A stretch of DNA of 64,000 nt, from the NCBI RefSeq assembly GCF_902686445.1, contig NC_062227.1, positions 20,287,678 through 20,351,677 of the forward strand. The letters are read 5' to 3'. This DNA is from Sciurus carolinensis. Lineage: Eukaryota; Chordata; Mammalia; Rodentia; Sciuridae. Numbering within the stretch: position 1 is the stretch's first letter; every line of letters begins with the position of its first letter. Made by a program: the position numbers and the translations under genes. Below, piece after piece: positions 48,108 through 58,448 of this stretch. The notes beneath the pieces were generated by a model. That model was not told where the DNA came from and made no database searches. It was given only the letters and a program-made list of their open reading frames with translations.

Positions 48108-50661
48108 CCCTCCAGATCTAATACCAATGACATAAATGAAGACTAAGGGAAATAAAGAGCTGATTTGACAAGTGAAAGAACAGTCAAAGAAGCCTATTTT
48201 CAGTGTCTGAGTATCCTGTTTTGTCCCATTCCTTTAAGAAGACTTTTAAGAAGGTGTTAAATATATCATGAACACCCAACTGTGGGTTTTGCAGACATGA
48301 TTGGATGAAAACATACTGTATCCATAAAATGCAAGCCACATCCCACAGTTTAGAGTATTGACTGTTTATACTCATGATTGTGTGACTGGTGAGAGCCAGA
48401 GCTTACTGATCATGCCCAGCAGGGGAAGCAAACAAAGACAATCGTTGAGGCATTGGAATAGAGTTGCATCTGTCACCCACTCTCCTGTGAATCTGAGAAA
48501 CTATCTTAAAATGACCCAGAGGAACCACACCACGTGTGTTACCACTGTATTACTTGAAAGTAACTGGAGGTTCTTCCATACCTGCCATAGCTCTTCATGG
48601 AATGTCTGCCCAGCCCCACACAGGTCTGCTGCCCTGGGGCCCTCCCTGCATGAGAAATGTCTTGACCCATCATTCCACTGGGGTTTACATTCAAACTTTT
48701 CCCAGCTGCAGTTGGAACCTGAGCTGCTGTTACAGCCAGGTCACTCTCTGATCCTGTTTTGATGTTTCCCACACTGGAGACTGCAAAACTCTGTCCATCA
48801 TCCTGGCCTTTAGTAGAAGGTGAGACTAGAAGGTCAGGGACTTGCTATTCAAATGCCAGTCAACCCCTAAATCATTGGGAATTTGAATGGAGTATTTCCC
48901 CTGTGGTCAACTGATTGAGCAGAAGTAGAGGAAGTAAAGAGCCTTAATTGATGCATGTGACCTGGTTAGGGAAGAATGATACTGCTCATGAGGGGAGGGC
49001 TCCTAAGACACAGATCTAGACAAGGCAGGGGAAGTGCACTGGGTCAACACAAAGAAGAGAGATTTGAGGGTTGATTCTTTGTAGAATAGACACAGGGTTT
49101 GTAGGCAGGCTGAGATGGTGTTACAGTGTTGGTTAGGAAGGCCTAGCTGGAGGAGAGAGGCTGAGCCTGTGTCCATTCTTCAAACACCTGGAAGCTGCCT
49201 ATGATATTATTGTGAGGGATTGACTCCAGGGTTTCAGATCATAAATGCACATTGGAGAGACCCAATTTATGTTGGCATGAAGACTTTGCACATCTTTCTT
49301 ATTTGGTATTCCCTTGTAAGTGCACACATGTGGGGTGTCCATTTTCCAGGATCAAATTTGAAGACAACTATGTACTTTTCAAGAGAGGAAGGAGAATAGC
49401 ACACAGTTAGAAGGGGCCTTATTTGTACTATTGTCATTTGAACTTTGGCAGGAATCCTTCTTAATATATGCAAGTGTTGAAGTGTTGTGGACCATGCACT
49501 TGACTACCCTGTGCATGATGACCTGGTGAACAGGGATGTGCTTTAGCAACCTTGCCACACCTGGAAGCTGGCACAGGCCTGATTCTCTGTAACACTTTCC
49601 TCCCCATAATTGGGAGATTAAAGGAAAAGTAACTCAGAATGACTCCAATACCCAGACCCAATAACAACATGGACAGTTACTGTGAAAATCTTTGGGAAGC
49701 CCCATCAATCACCATCCCATCACCTTTCATAAAACTCAGCAGCTGTTGTTGGTCATTCCAGAAGAGGATCTCAGAGAACTCAATTTCTATCACACAGACT
49801 TTTCCCCTGGGAACAGAGCTTCCTGTGTCAAGTAGGGACCACTGAACACTGGAGACAGGGCTGGCCAAAATTGGTGCTTCCACTGGTTTTTGCAGTCAGA
49901 AGTGCTGGGGAAAGTGCAGAGATTGTAGTTAAGTGGTAGAGTGATTGCCTAGCATGCGTGAGGCAGTGGGTTTATGTCTCAGGACAACATACAAATAAAT
50001 AAGAGATAAAGATCCATCAATAACTAAAAAAATGTGCTAGACAAAGAATCCACATGCTGGGTGGGATGTGCTCCTGGGTAAACTTCAGGGTTCCTAAGCC
50101 TCTAGCCAGGGAGAGAGTTTATTCAGATGCTTTTGTTTGTTTGTGCAAACATAGGAAAGAAACAGAATTCTTTGCAAGGAACATTAGCAAAAGGAAATCT
50201 GAGGAGATGATGGGGCAAAAATCTTTGGAACCTGTCACCTTCACAAAAGACCTTGCAGCTCCTGGCACTGCCCTGGAGCAGGTTCCTTTCCTGTTGTTCA
50301 GTCTGAGGAGAAGGACGGTGCCCCTAAGCTGAGTCAAATTGTACCACTTCTAGAGAGTCACCCAGGAGGTCAATGGAGTGTCTACAAAGGATGCACAAGG
50401 GGCAATTAATAGATAGGGAGAGCTGAGGTGTCACGGTCAACAGACAGTGTTCAGGGCATCTCCATGCACTGGAAACATGTTTTACCTGGGTAGGAGCATA
50501 GCATAGAATTCACTCAGGGACATTTGAAAACTGCACAACTTCCCAACTCACAGGGCCCTGAGTTACTGTTCCCAGTCTGATTCCCAGTGACCAAGAAACT
50601 GGGGCCTCACTCCTGCTGCCATTTCCCCTCCTCCATTCTCCCCTTTGCTTTGCATCCACAG
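48108..50661. other. Unassigned sequence upstream of the NUTM2-like exons
   Basis: Ordinary GC-balanced sequence, apart from an ID SINE at 49,905-50,035. Frames at 48,358-48,762 and 50,054-50,332 show no domain I recognise. A first exon of the NUTM2-like copy may lie here, but I cannot find it. Confidence 0.4.
49905..50035 (+). mobile_element. ID-type SINE, sense
   Basis: GTAGTTAAGTGGTAGAGTGA, TGCCTAGCATGCGTGAGGCA, GTGGGTTTATGTCTCAG, then an AAATAAATAAGAGATAAAG tail. Confidence 0.85.
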
Positions 50662-50960
50662 CATCTGTATCACATTCACAAGGCAGGAACTTCAATCCTG
50701 GTACCCCCATGTTTCCCATCAGAGGCCTGCCCTTTCTTCCATCTGCCCCTGTGCTGACAACCAGCAGTTCATGGAGCTGTCTCTGGCACCACATGTGACT
50801 GCACCTATCTCCCAGGGTAACCATTCAGTGCTGTCTGCTTTCCCTAGAATGTGGCAGCAGGAGCTAACTTCCCTGGTGTGTTTGTGGCTGGGAAACATGG
50901 GTCAGAAAGGTGGCCAGCAGAGCCCCCTCACATTCAGAACATTTCCCACACTCAGAGATT
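50662..50960 (+). pseudogene. NUTM2-like exon 2 remnant (N-terminal proline-rich region)
   Basis: It follows a good acceptor (TTTGCATCCACAG, ending at 50,661). The reading RNFNPGTPMFPIRGLPFLPS matches the NUTM2 N-terminal pattern of NPGTP followed by LPF and a proline-rich stretch. A shifted frame then gives SVLSAFPRM, like the LVLSAFPST stretch. A stop occurs near 50,796, and at least one frameshift is needed to continue. The rest of this large exon is not recognisable and may be deleted. Confidence 0.65.
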
Positions 50961-51272
50961 CCTCAAACAGAGTGCTTCAGTGTCCTTTGGTGGTGGTGGT
51001 ATAGAGACTTCAACAGGTGAATTTTGAAGGATAAAAAAATTCACCATATAATAACCCACACCACTGAGGAATCTAAGTAAAATCAAATGGGCCAATGAGA
51101 CCTTGGTGTTAATGTTTGGTATAAATTACATTGTCCCAGCCCCAGTGCCAATACTTTTGACTTGAACATGATGGGGCAGATGTAACAAAGGTAGGAGGGT
51201 GTAAGGGTCCAAGTAAGCTGAGAACAGAGGGTGACCTTTGGACCCTGACTCATCTTGATAAATTCTAGCCCA

Positions 51273-51397
51273 GTGATTTGGTTCCTGTCCTGACTGGAGC
51301 CTACCATGACCATGGAAGAGGGCCTGTGGAAGGGTTTGAAAGAATGGCAGATCACAAGCCACTTTGACTGCATGATCTTCTATGAGAACATAGAAAA
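51273..51397 (+). pseudogene. NUTM2-like exon 3 remnant (NUT core)
   Basis: The frame [17 protein letters not shown] followed by [14 protein letters not shown] matches the best-conserved NUT core motif (PTMTLEEGLW, EWQ, FDRMIFYE). The exon ends at 51,397 with AAAA followed by GTGAGT, a good donor. The upstream part is degraded, with a stop before PTMT. Confidence 0.85.
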
Positions 51398-52400
51398 GTG
51401 AGTCAGGTGTCAGAGCCCAGACCCAAGTGTCGGGGGATCATGAATCTGCACAGCAGGGTCTGGTAGGGCCTGTCACCTACCACTTTGCTTTGAGGCATCT
51501 AGTTCTCCAAATAGCAGCTCCCTCTAGCTGGAGGACTGGACATTCTCTCTGCAACAATCTCAGAAACTTCAGTCTCAATGTTCCTGATTCCTGCTCTGCC
51601 TCGAGGTTCAGGGGGAGGATGGGGAGGAATAACCAGTCCAGTCACAAGGTGGCCTTCTTCTTTTTGACTCTTCAGAGGGGAAAAGTTTCACTAGCCTCAC
51701 ACAGGCCACCTGCCTGGGATCTGGCACCACTTTACAGAGTGGGGACTACCTGAGGTTATGAAAATGGCCACTACTTGAACCTGATGTTCCAGATGAGGGT
51801 GGCAGTGGGAAGTGTGTGGTCAGGGGAATCCAGCACTTCAGAAGCCCTAAAGACACATCTCTTGTCTTTTATCACCTTTGTTCGATGTAATCCCTGCCAT
51901 TCTAATAAGTGAAAAGAAAAAAAGAAACAGCCCTCGTTGGAAGCAACCCAATGTTCTGTTTCACATTCACTTTCCTCTCCTGTGCCTCTGTCTCCAAGGT
52001 GATCCTTCCAGGGATCACAGTCCTAATCTCAGTATCCCTGTATTGGGCCAGGACCCCGGGTGTTCCCTGATATAAATCACACCTCTGACCAGCTTCTGGC
52101 AGTTATCTGATCTGTGTGATTCCTGGCAGGGACAGGAGAGACCTAGAACAAGGATCACATAGGGGTCCTGCTGGGTCCCTCAGATCTGATTCCCTTCAGG
52201 TGTTGGTTGATGCAGAGTGTTTCCAGAACTATTATTCTCCCTTAGGAGCAGCTCCCTCCTGGGACTGGCCCAGACCACTGCACAACGCAACTCCACATCC
52301 CTGCCACCAGCTCCTGCCTGGAATTGGACTAGCACCTGCCTGGTATGTCTGACCTATTTCTCAGCTCAGACTGGGTCTCCCTTACCCAAATCCTACCAAG

Positions 52401-52563
52401 GTTTGTGGAGTCTGAGACCACAGAGGAGATGGAAGATCCAAAGATGCAGTTGTCAGGAGTCTACTAGTGCCAGTTTCCTCCTGTACCACAGTGGGTGGAC
52501 CTTCCAAGGTCCCCAGCCCCTCAGACTGTCCAATAGCCAGGTGGGGTCCCGACATTCCCACAG
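52401..52563 (+). pseudogene. NUTM2-like exon 4 remnant
   Basis: It follows CCTACCAAG, a plausible acceptor. The phase fits exon 3 (GAAAA plus G gives E-K, then FVESETTEEM), matching the family's FLEFEAEEEM. It continues to MEDPKMQLSG and a proline-rich PVPQWVDLPRSPAPQTVQ stretch. Two in-frame TAG codons interrupt it. Confidence 0.8.
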
Positions 52564-53012
52564 AAACCCATTATAGTGTCCAAGGGATGTCAAGGGCCAA
52601 GGCAGGTTTTTGTACCAAATAAGAACTTTTCCTTCACTGTAGGGGATTAGGTCGTGCAAGAAGAATAGCCCACTAGCACCTGAGGTCCCTCCCACCCTTT
52701 GTTTAGAACTGCATATTGACTGGGTCAACTTGAGAACTCCTTTTTCTCCTTGCCTGTCCTAAGAACCAACATACAATCTGCCTGGGACTTGGTTATGGGT
52801 GGGCAGATTGTTTGAAATATTAGTGGCTCCAAATGTCATCCCAGGTGACTGTCCTAGATATTGCACTTGGTGTCTGTCACATCCCGTGTGTTCTCAGGTC
52901 AGGTTGTTCTTATGCTTGGCTAGGTTAGGTCCCCTGAACCCTGCCTTCTACCAAGTGTTGGGATGAACTTGGATACCACTTCCATGTGCTATTCTGGTCC
53001 TCTTTGTCCTAG

Positions 53013-53329
53013 CGTGCACCTCCAGAAAGACTACCCTTAAGACACGGCATGCCAACTCATTAGCAGTGAAACCCAAGGTGACAGGAAGCAAGGTACACAA
53101 GGAGAGAGCACCTGAAGTTATCCAAGGGTACATGGACATCATGGATGAGCTAGTCAGGCCTACCAACTTTGCCACATGGGATCCCTCCTACTTGCCCACA
53201 GGAGAACCTGCTGCAAACTTGGGGGAGGATGGACTGGATCAAAACTCAATAGAGGATGATTTATATTCAGATGAAAGTCTACTGAGCTACTATTATCAGA
53301 ACTTTGCCAACAATCATTATGTCTACAAA
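53013..53329 (+). pseudogene. NUTM2-like exon 5 remnant
   Basis: Preceded by a polypyrimidine tract and TAG acceptor (TCTTTGTCCTAG). It stays open for over 100 codons. APEVIQGYMDIMDELV matches the family's PPEVVQEYVDIMEELL, and ESLLSYYYQNFANNHYVYK matches the ALLSYIDKLCSQEDFVTK stretch. It ends near 53,329 with a weak donor (AAAGTTTCA). The frame runs on to a stop at 53,363-53,365 inside the intron. Confidence 0.85.
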
Positions 53330-53374
53330 GTTTCACAACCTGTAGAACTGAGTTTCATACCTTAGATTATCAGC

Positions 53375-53375
<1 letters not shown>

Positions 53376-53410
<35 letters not shown>
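53376..53410 (+). repeat. (TG)n microsatellite in an intron of the NUTM2-like copy
   Basis: A pure TG run just after the 53.0-53.3 kb exon. Confidence 0.95.
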
Positions 53411-53412
<2 letters not shown>

Positions 53413-53575
53413 CACACACTTGTAATCATGTGTAGCTGGTGGTCAGGATTTAACAACCTCATCATGGTGCAGACCAGGATGGGGACATCACTACTTCCTA
53501 TTTGTCCTGGGAGTCTTTTTGACTTTGGGTCATTTCCTCCCAAGGTCACTCACATTCTCTTCCTTCTCTTCCTGG

Positions 53576-53691
53576 GTGGAGTCCATGATTCACCACAATT
53601 CCTGGAGGAATTGCTTTCCTCCAAACCATAAATTAATATATTGGACCTAATGAAAGAGCTGGAGAAGGAGGAAAGCCTCACCCCTGACCAG
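53576..53691 (+). pseudogene. NUTM2-like exon 6 remnant
   Basis: It reads VESMIH, then after a 1-base deletion PQFLEELLSSKP, a TAA at 53,629-53,631, and INILDLMKELEKEESLTPDQ. This parallels the family stretch VEAVIHPRFLEELL and ELEQEEGLTLAQ. It ends in GACCAG before GTAGAG. The exon is 116 nt where 117 would keep the frame. Confidence 0.85.
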
Positions 53692-54753
53692 GTAGAGAGG
53701 GGAAGGAGTGTCTCCCAGTAGACCAGGAGCAGGTGGTACACCAGTTATATAAGAGATGCAGGGACACCAGTAAAATAAGTGCAGGGAAACTACAATACCA
53801 AGGGTTGGGAAGAAACAAAATCTAGACAAGGGAGAGAAGTTCACCAGGTAGAAAAGCAGAGGTAGAGACACAAGGACTTCAGGAAGGACATCAAGTGGAT
53901 CAAGCAGAGAGGGGTATGTGGTAGATAAGGAGACAAAGGGACACAGGTAGGCAGGAAAGGGAGTGACCACAAGTGGGCAGGGGGATGAGAGATAGCAGGT
54001 AGATGAGGCATGTACAGGGCCCTATTCACATGGCCCATGGGGACTTTATTTTTCCTATCCTGCCTGTGATACATGGCTCCTTGAGTGAGACTGCTCCAGG
54101 ATAGAGGATGTAAGTGGAGAAAGAGAGGAAGGAGACAGGCCAGTCAGATATGCGTTCAGTGGATCAAGCTGAGAGGAAGCCCAGGAGGGTGGCCAGCAGA
54201 GCTTCAGTCTGTCCCTCTAAGACTAAGATGGGTGACACCTCCAGCTACCAACTCCCATTCAAGTGTACTTGTCCTGAGTCCCTCTGGCCCTCATCATGCA
54301 TGATGAAGAAGTAGCCAGCACCCATCTCCCGCTGCAGCTGATGGAGAAGTAATTCCTGCCCTGGAATGAGACAAGTGGTATGCAGCTGTCCCAAGGTCAT
54401 GGTGTGTCCCAACAGGACTCAAGAACTTCTGAGGCAGCTGCCAACCAAGGTGCAGAGAAATATAACCATCACACCGATCAAGGGATCAGCATGGAGAACT
54501 GGCTCCAAGAGGTGGCTTCCTAGGCTTCCCAGGACTTGAAACAGTACAGGGTCATAGACTCAGAGTTACTGGGACCAAAGGACACTGCTATCCTCCTGAA
54601 TTATCACGGATCTCTCTTATTGAGGACCATCCAGTTCATCTGCTCTCCCTAGAACCTCAGATCCTCCTCTTTGAACTTGAGGAACAAAGGTGTAGTGGGT
54701 CCTAGAAGACGCCCTTCTTTGGGGGGTCACGTAGGACATCTGGTACCTGAAGT
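53692..54753 (+). other. Intron and poorly recognisable start of the last NUTM2-like exon
   Basis: 53,692-54,080 is purine-rich intron-like sequence. From about 54,090 on, short phrases rich in S, Q and R may belong to the last exon, but I cannot align them securely. Confidence 0.45.
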
Positions 54754-55178
54754 ATGGATGATGACCTCCAAAGCCTGGACTTGCTCCTAGCCTCCCAGCA
54801 CCATCTCCTGCCCTGGGCACTGTCCCAGAGAAAGGGACCTCACATAGAAACCCTCTGCTCAGAACATCAAGCACCCCACAACCCAGCTGTCCAGAGGAGG
54901 CTTCAGTCCCCATTCCCCTTCAGCACCATCTGCTTCCCTAGGGACTGTCCCAGAGCCAGGGAACTTGCATGGAACCCCTCAGGCCCTACCCCCATGAGCT
55001 GCCAATCCAGGAAGCAAGCTGTCACTGGATGTTTAGTTGTGTGGAAAATATGCCCCATTCCATGCCTACCCTCCAGATCTCTGGAGGTCAAGATCTGACT
55101 CTGAGACTGTTTGGAAGCTCACTGCCTCAGAAAAGAAAGTGCAAGTCATCAGGCAACCAGAAGAGGAAGAGGCAATGA
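54754..55178 (+). pseudogene. NUTM2-like last exon, C-terminal part
   Basis: MDDDLQSLDLLLASQHHLLP followed by WALSQ matches the NUTM2 C-terminal pattern DDELxSLAFLLASxHxLLPWxLSQ. After a frameshift the end reads PQKRKCKSSGNQKRKRQ followed by TGA at 55,176-55,178, matching the basic C-terminal tail (QKRKG, then a lysine/arginine cluster), which resembles a nuclear localisation signal. The two parts are in different frames (54,754 and 54,969 starts), so the exon is broken. Confidence 0.8.
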
Positions 55179-56191
55179 GGACAGTGGAGTTGTTGGGCTG
55201 TGTGGTCTCTGAGGTGGCTGCTCTTCCAATGGAGTCTGGGCAATATTTCACCCTCACTGCATTCTGTGCCCCAAGGGCCAAAGGGCCCTCCTCACTCAGG
55301 ACAGTTACTACTAGTACTCAGGAAAGGGAAGGGAAAGGGGGAGGGTATTGGGAGTGTAAAAAATGGGCAGGGAGAGAGCATAGGGAATGTAGTGAGATGT
55401 GAGGGAATGGGATGTTCAAGCCTGGTGGGAAGTTGTACCTTGATGACCTTGTGTTAGTGGCAGTTTTGTAGAAAAATCTTCTCAGGCTGCTGCCTTCTGC
55501 CATGTGTATCTGCAACTCCATACAGTAAGAACTTAGAGGAGGAGGTAACTGGAGATGCCAAGCCCCAGGACACACAGGTGTCCATTCACTGGGTCTTGCC
55601 TCCAAATTTAGACTGGTCCTTCCACTGATCCTGGGAGAAAACAGACCAAAAGCTCCCAGAACCCAACTCATCACCCCCATTCCAATGGCCTTCTTTGGTT
55701 TAGGGGATCTTCTCTGTGCATCCCTTCATGATCTGTGTCCCTTAAAAATCTCTCTTACTAATCAATGGAGGGTTCTTGGCCCAATGCAGAGAGCAATAAA
55801 GCAAAGTGCATCTCCCTTGGTATTAGCAGCTCTGAGTTTTGAGGACAAGTGGATCTCAGATCTTAGTGTTAGCATCCCTGAGATTTAATGTCATTGACTC
55901 TTAGTGCCTAGTGTGTAGCAGCTCTCCTTTTACCTTCCTGAGAGAAGTAGCCAGCAACTTCCAACTTTTCACTGGAGCTCATTTGATGGCTGAACTTAGC
56001 AGCTCCTGGAGCTCTCCCTTGCTCCCTGTCACTCTCTTATGCTTGCCACCCTCAGGGTGACCAGCCCAGTTTGCCAGTTCACAGTGCAACCAACCTGACC
56101 TGCTCTACTTGACATAAATCAGGAATAGACAAAATATAACCATGTGAAAGAGGTTTCATTAGGACTTTCTCATTGAGTGCACTGTGGACAG
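55179..56191. other. Unassigned sequence between the NUTM2-like and PCGF3-like remnants
   Basis: No exon is recognised. In particular I find no copy of the first PCGF3 coding exon (MLTRKIKLWDIN) here, so the segmental junction between the two gene fragments may lie in this interval. Confidence 0.45.
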
Positions 56192-56288
56192 TCTGCAGGA
56201 GCTGCCTGGTGAAGTACCTGGAGGAGAACAACCCCTGCCCCACCTGCACGATTGTGATCCACCAGAGTCACCCACTGCAGTACATTGG
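56192..56288 (+). pseudogene. PCGF3: PCGF3-like exon encoding the second half of the RING finger
   Basis: It follows CACTGTGGACAG and is followed by GTGAGTGC, both valid splice signals. Its 97-nt frame reads CRSCLVKYLEENN, then CPTC, then IVIHQSHPLQYIG. This is the PCGF3 (Polycomb group RING finger 3, a subunit of variant PRC1.3 that helps RING1A/B ubiquitinate H2A) sequence, with two changes: NTCPTC reads NPCPTC, and CRIV reads CTIV. RING cysteines in this exon are kept. No first coding exon is visible upstream. The changed residues in an otherwise near-invariant family favour a duplicated copy over the active gene. Confidence 0.85.
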
Positions 56289-58392
56289 GTGAGTGCATGC
56301 CACACCGGGCAGAATGGGAATGAGGAACCACAGGCATCTGCACATCCCTGCAGGTGCCCAAATGTCAGGCCATGTAGTGACCAGGGCAGGAACATCCAGC
56401 AACACTTGCCTTGGTTGCTGGAGAGACCTCTAGGCCTCGTGGGGTTTCACGAGTTTTAACCGAGGAGCTAAAGTTAGATTTAAAGTGCAAGTCAGTCCCA
56501 AGACCCACCTTTTTGTGGAAATAACTTGACCCTTGGCTGGGATGGGGCCATGAGGTGAGGGGTTGGCCAGGTGAAGTTTCAGATCTGGAGGGCCACTGGA
56601 GGAACACAGTGCCCCCTTGCCACCTGAGGGAGCAAAAAGAAGTCTGAAGACAAGTGTTTGTGTTTGTGTTGTTTAAAGTTGTACAGTATGCAACACAGGA
56701 AAGATACCAGTCCTCAGAGGCCCCACCAGCCTCCAGGCAGCCCTGCATGGTCCTGCAGCCCTTTGGGTGTCTACTGGTGGTCCACACCTCTCTTCCTGTA
56801 GTATCTTACTTTGCTTGTTCCACTCTGGGAGACATCCTCTGTGGGGTGATCACTGGTGGCTCTGCATCTGCTTTCTGTCTGGGGTACAGTTCCGCAAACC
56901 TGAGGTAGGTGTGAGAGCCCTGGTGCTGGCTACCTGGAGGACAGACCCAGGCTGTCATGCTGATAGGGAGAGTATGAGGGTGAGGCTGGGACTGGAGCTG
57001 GCCAGGTGCAGGAGACGGGCAGGAACCTTGGGGGACTGGGCTTGGGTCCAGAGGGCTGTTCCTTGCCCCTCTTTGCAGCTCTTCTCATGGCTATGAGCTG
57101 GGTGGAAACCCTCCTCTTTGGAGGGCCCCTGGCCTCTGGGCACTCAGCTCCTCCGTCCTTCATAGTCTGATGGCAGCCTCCACACCCTCCTCACTTTCCC
57201 AGACAGTCCTGCAGGGTGGGGCAGGTGGCCCAGGAGCTGGTGTCATTACACAGAGGCCAGGTGTGGCGGAGTCTTCTTGGCCTCAGAATTTGTGTTCCAG
57301 GGTTTAGGGTGGACAGGGCTGGCAGACACCCTGGGCAGGTGCTGGGCTCCAGCATCTGGCAGGGGCCATGGAGTATGTGATGAGGGGAGAGGGTGCACCT
57401 CTCAGCCTGGCAGAGAAGGGACTGCATTCAAGGGGCTGCCACATGAGAAGCTTCCCTTGCCGTCCTGCCCATGTGCTTGGCACCTGCTCTGAGGAAAAGT
57501 CCCTGCAACTTCCAACAGGTGGGTGAAGCCTGGCACTGTGAGGGACCCAGATGTAGAGCTTGGTGGCAGGCATCGTGGCCCAGTGTGCTTGGGTTGGATG
57601 TGCTCTGGTGAGAGAGGATTGTACCAGGAGGTGTCCATGGCATTGCCTGTGCTGAAGGCCTGATGAACACAAGTGTCCTGCTCAGGTCGTGGGGTGAGGA
57701 GTGCCTGGGAGCCTACACGGTCCTTCACCCTCCGTCCTGCTTCTCGGGTGTACCGCCTTCTTCATGAACAGCATGCAGCTGTCCCTGGATGACTGGATTT
57801 CTGTGAATTTTATAAAAGTAATAATTTGTCAGTTGTTTACATACCACTAATTTGGTACATAAGGGTTTTGTTTCTATGGAAATCATGTTTGGAAATTAAA
57901 ATTGGCCTGAAAACTAACAATTCTGTGACAGTTTTTGACCTGAAAAAGAAAACAATTTTTTGAACATAGAGTTTCTATTTAAAAAATAGCAAACAGGAAA
58001 AGTACCATGTTTGATATCCTCTTTTCTTCCACACCAGAATCCTTCCAGTAGATCAGACAGACTTCAGCCCTGACCTCATGGAGCTGGGGCCCCAGGTGGG
58101 AGGGTAGGAGCAGGTGTTGGTGAGCCAGAGCTGCCCCGTGAGTTGCCCCAGGTCCAGTAGGACAGGCATTCATGGGGTGACCTTCTCATCTGCCATCATT
58201 GCTTGAAATGCTCATGAGCAGCTGGAACCAAACTGAATGCTGCCCTGTCCAAGTTGTTGAGAACTTTTGGTAGCACAGACACGTTCATGTGCAAACTGAA
58301 GGAAAATACTATGAAAACCTCTGTGCTGACCACATGGACACTGGGAGAGCCAGAGGTAGCATCCCCCTGTTCCCTCTCTGCTCTCTCTGCTG
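56289..58392 (+). other. Intron of the PCGF3-like copy
   Basis: GC-rich, 2.1 kb, starting with GTGAGTGC. It contains no recognised exon or named repeat. An AT-rich stretch of unknown origin lies at 57,780-57,990. Confidence 0.6.
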
Positions 58393-58448
58393 CCATGAGA
58401 GGACCATGCAGGACATCATTTACAAGTTGGTGCCAGGCCTCCAGGAAG
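58393..58448 (+). pseudogene. PCGF3: PCGF3-like next exon with damaged acceptor
   Basis: It reads HERTMQDIIYKLVPGLQE, matching PCGF3 HDRTMQDIVYKLVPGLQE with D to E and V to I, in the right phase after the 56.2-kb exon. The donor (CAGGAAG then GTGAGT) is intact. The acceptor position carries TG (CTCTCTGCTG) where AG is required, so normal splicing into this exon should fail. Later PCGF3 exons (the RAWUL domain) are not seen up to 64,000. Confidence 0.8.

Larger units (their letters stand above)
50662..55178 (+). pseudogene. NUTM2: NUT family member 2 (NUTM2/FAM22)-like unprocessed pseudogene
   Basis: Five or six exon remnants lie in the gene's order on the + strand with introns retained, so this is a duplicated copy, not a retrocopy. 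Recognisable parts are an N-terminal proline-rich exon (50,662-50,960), the start of the conserved NUT core (to 51,397), exon 52,401-52,563, exon 53,013-53,329, exon 53,576-53,691 and a last exon ending at 55,178. NUT family proteins are testis-biased; NUTM1 binds p300, while NUTM2 roles are poorly known. Inactivating changes are a stop in the first recognised exon, two in-frame TAG stops in the 52.4-kb exon, a 1-base deletion plus a TAA in the 53.6-kb exon, and a frameshift in the last exon. Identification is from remembered NUTM2 sequence without a search. Confidence 0.85.

Noticed and set aside
53066..53365. 99-codon ORF taken as a free-standing small gene
   Set aside because: It has a splice acceptor upstream and matches an internal NUTM2 exon. 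The last part of the frame is intron read-through, and there is no ATG at the start.
56184..56459. 91-codon + strand ORF starting MDSLQELPGE over the PCGF3-like exon
   Set aside because: It is a different frame of the same exon. The frame that matches PCGF3 has no local start and is bounded by splice sites.
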